Assembly (NCBI RefSeq): GCF_002742635.1
Contig: NZ_PEGF01000002.1
Coordinates: 372,001 to 436,000 of the forward strand
Direction of reading: 5' to 3'
Origin: Caulobacter sp. X
GTDB taxonomy: Bacteria > Pseudomonadota > Alphaproteobacteria > Caulobacterales > Caulobacteraceae
DNA: 64,000 nucleotides
Numbering within the stretch: position 1 is the first letter of the stretch; the number at the start of each line of letters is the position of its first letter. Positions 62,255-64,000 of this stretch are shown piece after piece. A program made the translations under genes and the position numbers. Under the pieces are notes generated by a model. The model worked only from the letters and a program-made list of their open reading frames with translations. It did no database searches and was not told the origin of the DNA.

Positions 62255-62266
62255 GACGTGGACGTC
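62255..62266. promoter_or_regulatory. Palindrome GACGT-GG-ACGTC in divergent promoter region
   Basis: Twelve-base dyad near the middle of the 202-base gap between the divergent phospholipase/phosphatase and TonB receptor genes, just after a TTTTAAAAAAA tract. Candidate regulator site that could serve both genes; short enough to be chance. Confidence 0.35.
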
Positions 62267-62352
62267 ACGCGACGGCCCTAACGCCGCCCCAAACCGTCGG
62301 CGCCCAAATTGTGGCGGCCCTCCCCCGGCGGAAGAAGTTTGGGGATCTTACA

Positions 62353-64000
62353 ATGTCTCGCACCAAGATCGCGCTCCTGGCGGGCGCGGCTCAATTCGTC
62401 ATGGCCCTGGTCGCGCCGGCCGCCCATGCCCGGGTCGCCGACCCCGCGCCCGCCGCCGAGCCGGCCGACTCCGTCGACGCCGTCGTGGTAACCGGTTTCC
62501 GCAAGTCGCTGGGCGCCGCCCGCGAGGCCAAGCGCTCCAGCGCCATCGTCACCGACGTGATCGTGGCCGAGGACATGGCCAAGTTCCCGGACCTGAACCT
62601 GGCCGAGTCGCTGCAACGCCTGCCGGGCGTGGCCATCAACCGCGAAGGCGGCGAGGGCCGTCGCGTCAGCCTGCGGGGCCTCGGCCCCGACTTCACCCGC
62701 GTCCAGCTGAACGGCATGGAAGTGCTGGGCAACGTCGACTCGCCGATGGACAGCCGCGGCCAGACCTCGCGCGACCGGGCGTTCGACTTCAACATCTTCG
62801 CCTCGGACCTGTTCTCCAAGGTCGACGTGCGCAAGTCGTTCTCGGCCGAGCAGGACGAAGGCGGCATGGCCGGCACCGTCGGCCTCTACACCGCCAAGCC
62901 GTTCGACTATTCGGGGACCAAGGCGGCCCTGTCGATGCAGGGCGGCACCAACAGCGCCACCAAGGACTTCCAGCCGCGCGGCGCGGCGATGATCAGCAAG
63001 AACTGGGACGACAAGTTCGGCGCGCTGTTCTCGGTGGCCTACTCCAAGCGCAAGACGCAGGAGCAGGGCTACAACACCTACGCGGCGCCCACGACCAAGG
63101 CCCTGGCGGCGAACGTCGTCAACCTCAGCGCCGCCGACGCGGCCAAGGCCATGAACGGCGAGTTGATCTTCCAGCGCGGCAACCGCCTTACGGTCTGGGA
63201 GTCCGACCAGGAGCGCCTGGGCCTGACCGGAGCGCTTCAGTGGCGTCCGGTCGAGACCCTGACCTTCACGCTGGACGCCCTGCACGGCAAGTTCACCAAC
63301 GATCGCAGCGAGAACAGCCTGGCCACCCGCGCCACCCTGAACTCGACGGTTCTGGGGACGACCACGCCGCACTCGGGCAATCTGGTCAGCCCGGCGCCGG
63401 TGCTGAACTCGATCATCTACGACAAGTACAACAGCGTCGTTTACGCCGATGTCTCCAACACGGTGTTCGCCACCGAGACCCGCCGCCAGCAGACGAAGAA
63501 CACCTTCGACCAGGTGGTGCTGACCGGCGAATGGAAGCTGACCGACAAGCTGACGATCGATGGCCACGTCGGTCGCGAGACCTCGGACTACGATATTCCG
63601 ATCTCGGACAAGTTCTACACCGAGGCGTTCGGCGGCCTGATCACCGACTATCGCGGCGACACCGGCAAGAACACCTACAAGTGGGACACCACCGATCCGA
63701 ACAACTACCGGGCCCACGAGATCGATTTCTCGGCCACCTACCAGAGCACCGAGCTGAAGAACGGCGAGTTGAACGGCGCCTACGCCTTCAACGACGACTT
63801 CGTCCTGAAGGGCGGGGTGTCGTATCGCGGCTTCGAGAACTCCGGCTACACCCAGACCAACGACGACGTGAACAAGACGGCCTGGGAAAAGGGCACGCTG
63901 GATGACCACGTCACCAGCTACTACACGATCTTCGACCAGCACGACGCCCAGTCGTGGGTGAATGTCGACTTCGACAAGGCCCTGGCCGCCTACGGCGTCA
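62353..64000 (+). CDS. TonB-dependent receptor, N-terminal part (cut by window edge)
   Basis: At least 549 codons from ATG 62353 to the window end, with no stop, so the 3' end lies outside. A signal peptide (SRTKIALLAGAAQFVMALVAPAAHA) is followed by VDAVVVTGFRKSLGAAREAKRSSAIVTDVIVAEDMAKFPDLNLAESLQRLPGVAINREGGEGRRVSLRGLGPDFTRVQLNGMEVL, a plug domain of the large receptor class with the VVVTGFRKSL TonB box. The barrel then begins (FQPRGAAMISKNWDDKFGALFSVAYSKRKTQEQGYNTY). This class is common in Caulobacter for carbohydrate or other organics. Divergent from a secreted PI-PLC/phosphatase, suggesting uptake of a product of that enzyme. Confidence 0.93.
   Translation, partial: MSRTKIALLAGAAQFVMALVAPAAHARVADPAPAAEPADSVDAVVVTGFRKSLGAAREAKRSSAIVTDVIVAEDMAKFPDLNLAESLQRLPGVAINREGGEGRRVSLRGLGPDFTRVQLNGMEVLGNVDSPMDSRGQTSRDRAFDFNIFASDLFSKVDVRKSFSAEQDEGGMAGTVGLYTAKPFDYSGTKAALSMQGGTNSATKDFQPRGAAMISKNWDDKFGALFSVAYSKRKTQEQGYNTYAAPTTKALAANVVNLSAADAAKAMNGELIFQRGNRLTVWESDQERLGLTGALQWRPVETLTFTLDALHGKFTNDRSENSLATRATLNSTVLGTTTPHSGNLVSPAPVLNSIIYDKYNSVVYADVSNTVFATETRRQQTKNTFDQVVLTGEWKLTDKLTIDGHVGRETSDYDIPISDKFYTEAFGGLITDYRGDTGKNTYKWDTTDPNNYRAHEIDFSATYQSTELKNGELNGAYAFNDDFVLKGGVSYRGFENSGYTQTNDDVNKTAWEKGTLDDHVTSYYTIFDQHDAQSWVNVDFDKALAAYGV

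Noticed and set aside
62278-63942. Long minus-strand open frame of 554 codons
   Set aside because: It is the mirror of the TonB receptor coding frame; its product is Val/Gly/Arg-rich with no recognisable motif. High GC content makes such antisense frames common.

Overview
The window is GC-rich, densely coded bacterial DNA. The gene content and families (many TonB-dependent receptors, PhyK-type HisKA_2 signalling, a petABC operon, rplY-pth, and the UbiK/YbjN/ProC neighbourhood) point to an alphaproteobacterium of the Caulobacter type. That assignment rests on recognised gene families only, because no database search was possible. There is no rRNA, transposase, integrase, phage or CRISPR array. 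I see about 70 protein genes, two tRNAs (Cys and Ser), several intrinsic terminators and two families of GC-rich palindromic repeats.

Layout. 1-1.9 kb: tail of a TonB receptor and a PepSY membrane reductase-like protein with a Met/His-rich loop. 2.0-9.2 kb: a probable catabolic regulon (class III aminotransferase, PfkB kinase, FucA-like aldolase, MFS carrier, TetR regulator, TonB receptor) whose two outward promoters carry the same 16-bp palindrome. 9.4-12.3 kb: MFS exporter, cupin and divergent LysR. 12.5-16.3 kb: tRNA-Cys, tRNA-Ser, thioesterase, an ETHE1-like protein that has lost most metal ligands, a secreted Gly/Tyr-rich protein, and RluD. 16.4-20.7 kb: TonB receptor and Tat-exported PhoD phosphatase. 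20.7-35.2 kb: mostly housekeeping genes (hisI, folE, a cysS-SDR-SRPBCC-IscU-like-yidD-thrS-GT2 run, HMG-CoA lyase, ArnT-like and GT2 glycosyltransferases, TrmL). 35.4-38.2 kb: the cytochrome bc1 operon. 38.2-42.5 kb: retropepsin-like protein, two dienelactone hydrolases, YchF, pirin.

42.5-44.9 kb holds an operon joining an RsbQ/KAI2-like alpha/beta hydrolase, a PAS-HisKA_2 kinase and a single-domain response regulator. 45-52.4 kb: TPR protein, pth, rplY, lipoprotein, prs, pgeF, a MidA/NDUFAF7-type methyltransferase interrupted in frame by a palindromic element, and lgt. 52.6-57.8 kb: UbiK-like, YbjN, proC, a TetR-like protein, and an EnvZ/OmpR-type pair with a MarR regulator. 57.9-60.3 kb: ilvE and a DAHP synthase gene. 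60.4-64 kb: a PI-PLC/acid-phosphatase fusion and the start of a divergent TonB receptor.

The most notable regulatory signal is upstream of the DAHP synthase gene (59074-59218). A 27-codon reading frame contains the run Phe-Trp-Tyr-Phe-Ser-Tyr and is followed by mutually exclusive pairings and a strong intrinsic terminator. This looks like an attenuator that reads all three aromatic amino acids. Other items for a second look are the shared TetR operator, the hydrolase-PAS-kinase module, the in-frame palindromic insertion, the degenerate metallo-beta-lactamase-fold protein and the phospholipase/phosphatase fusion.
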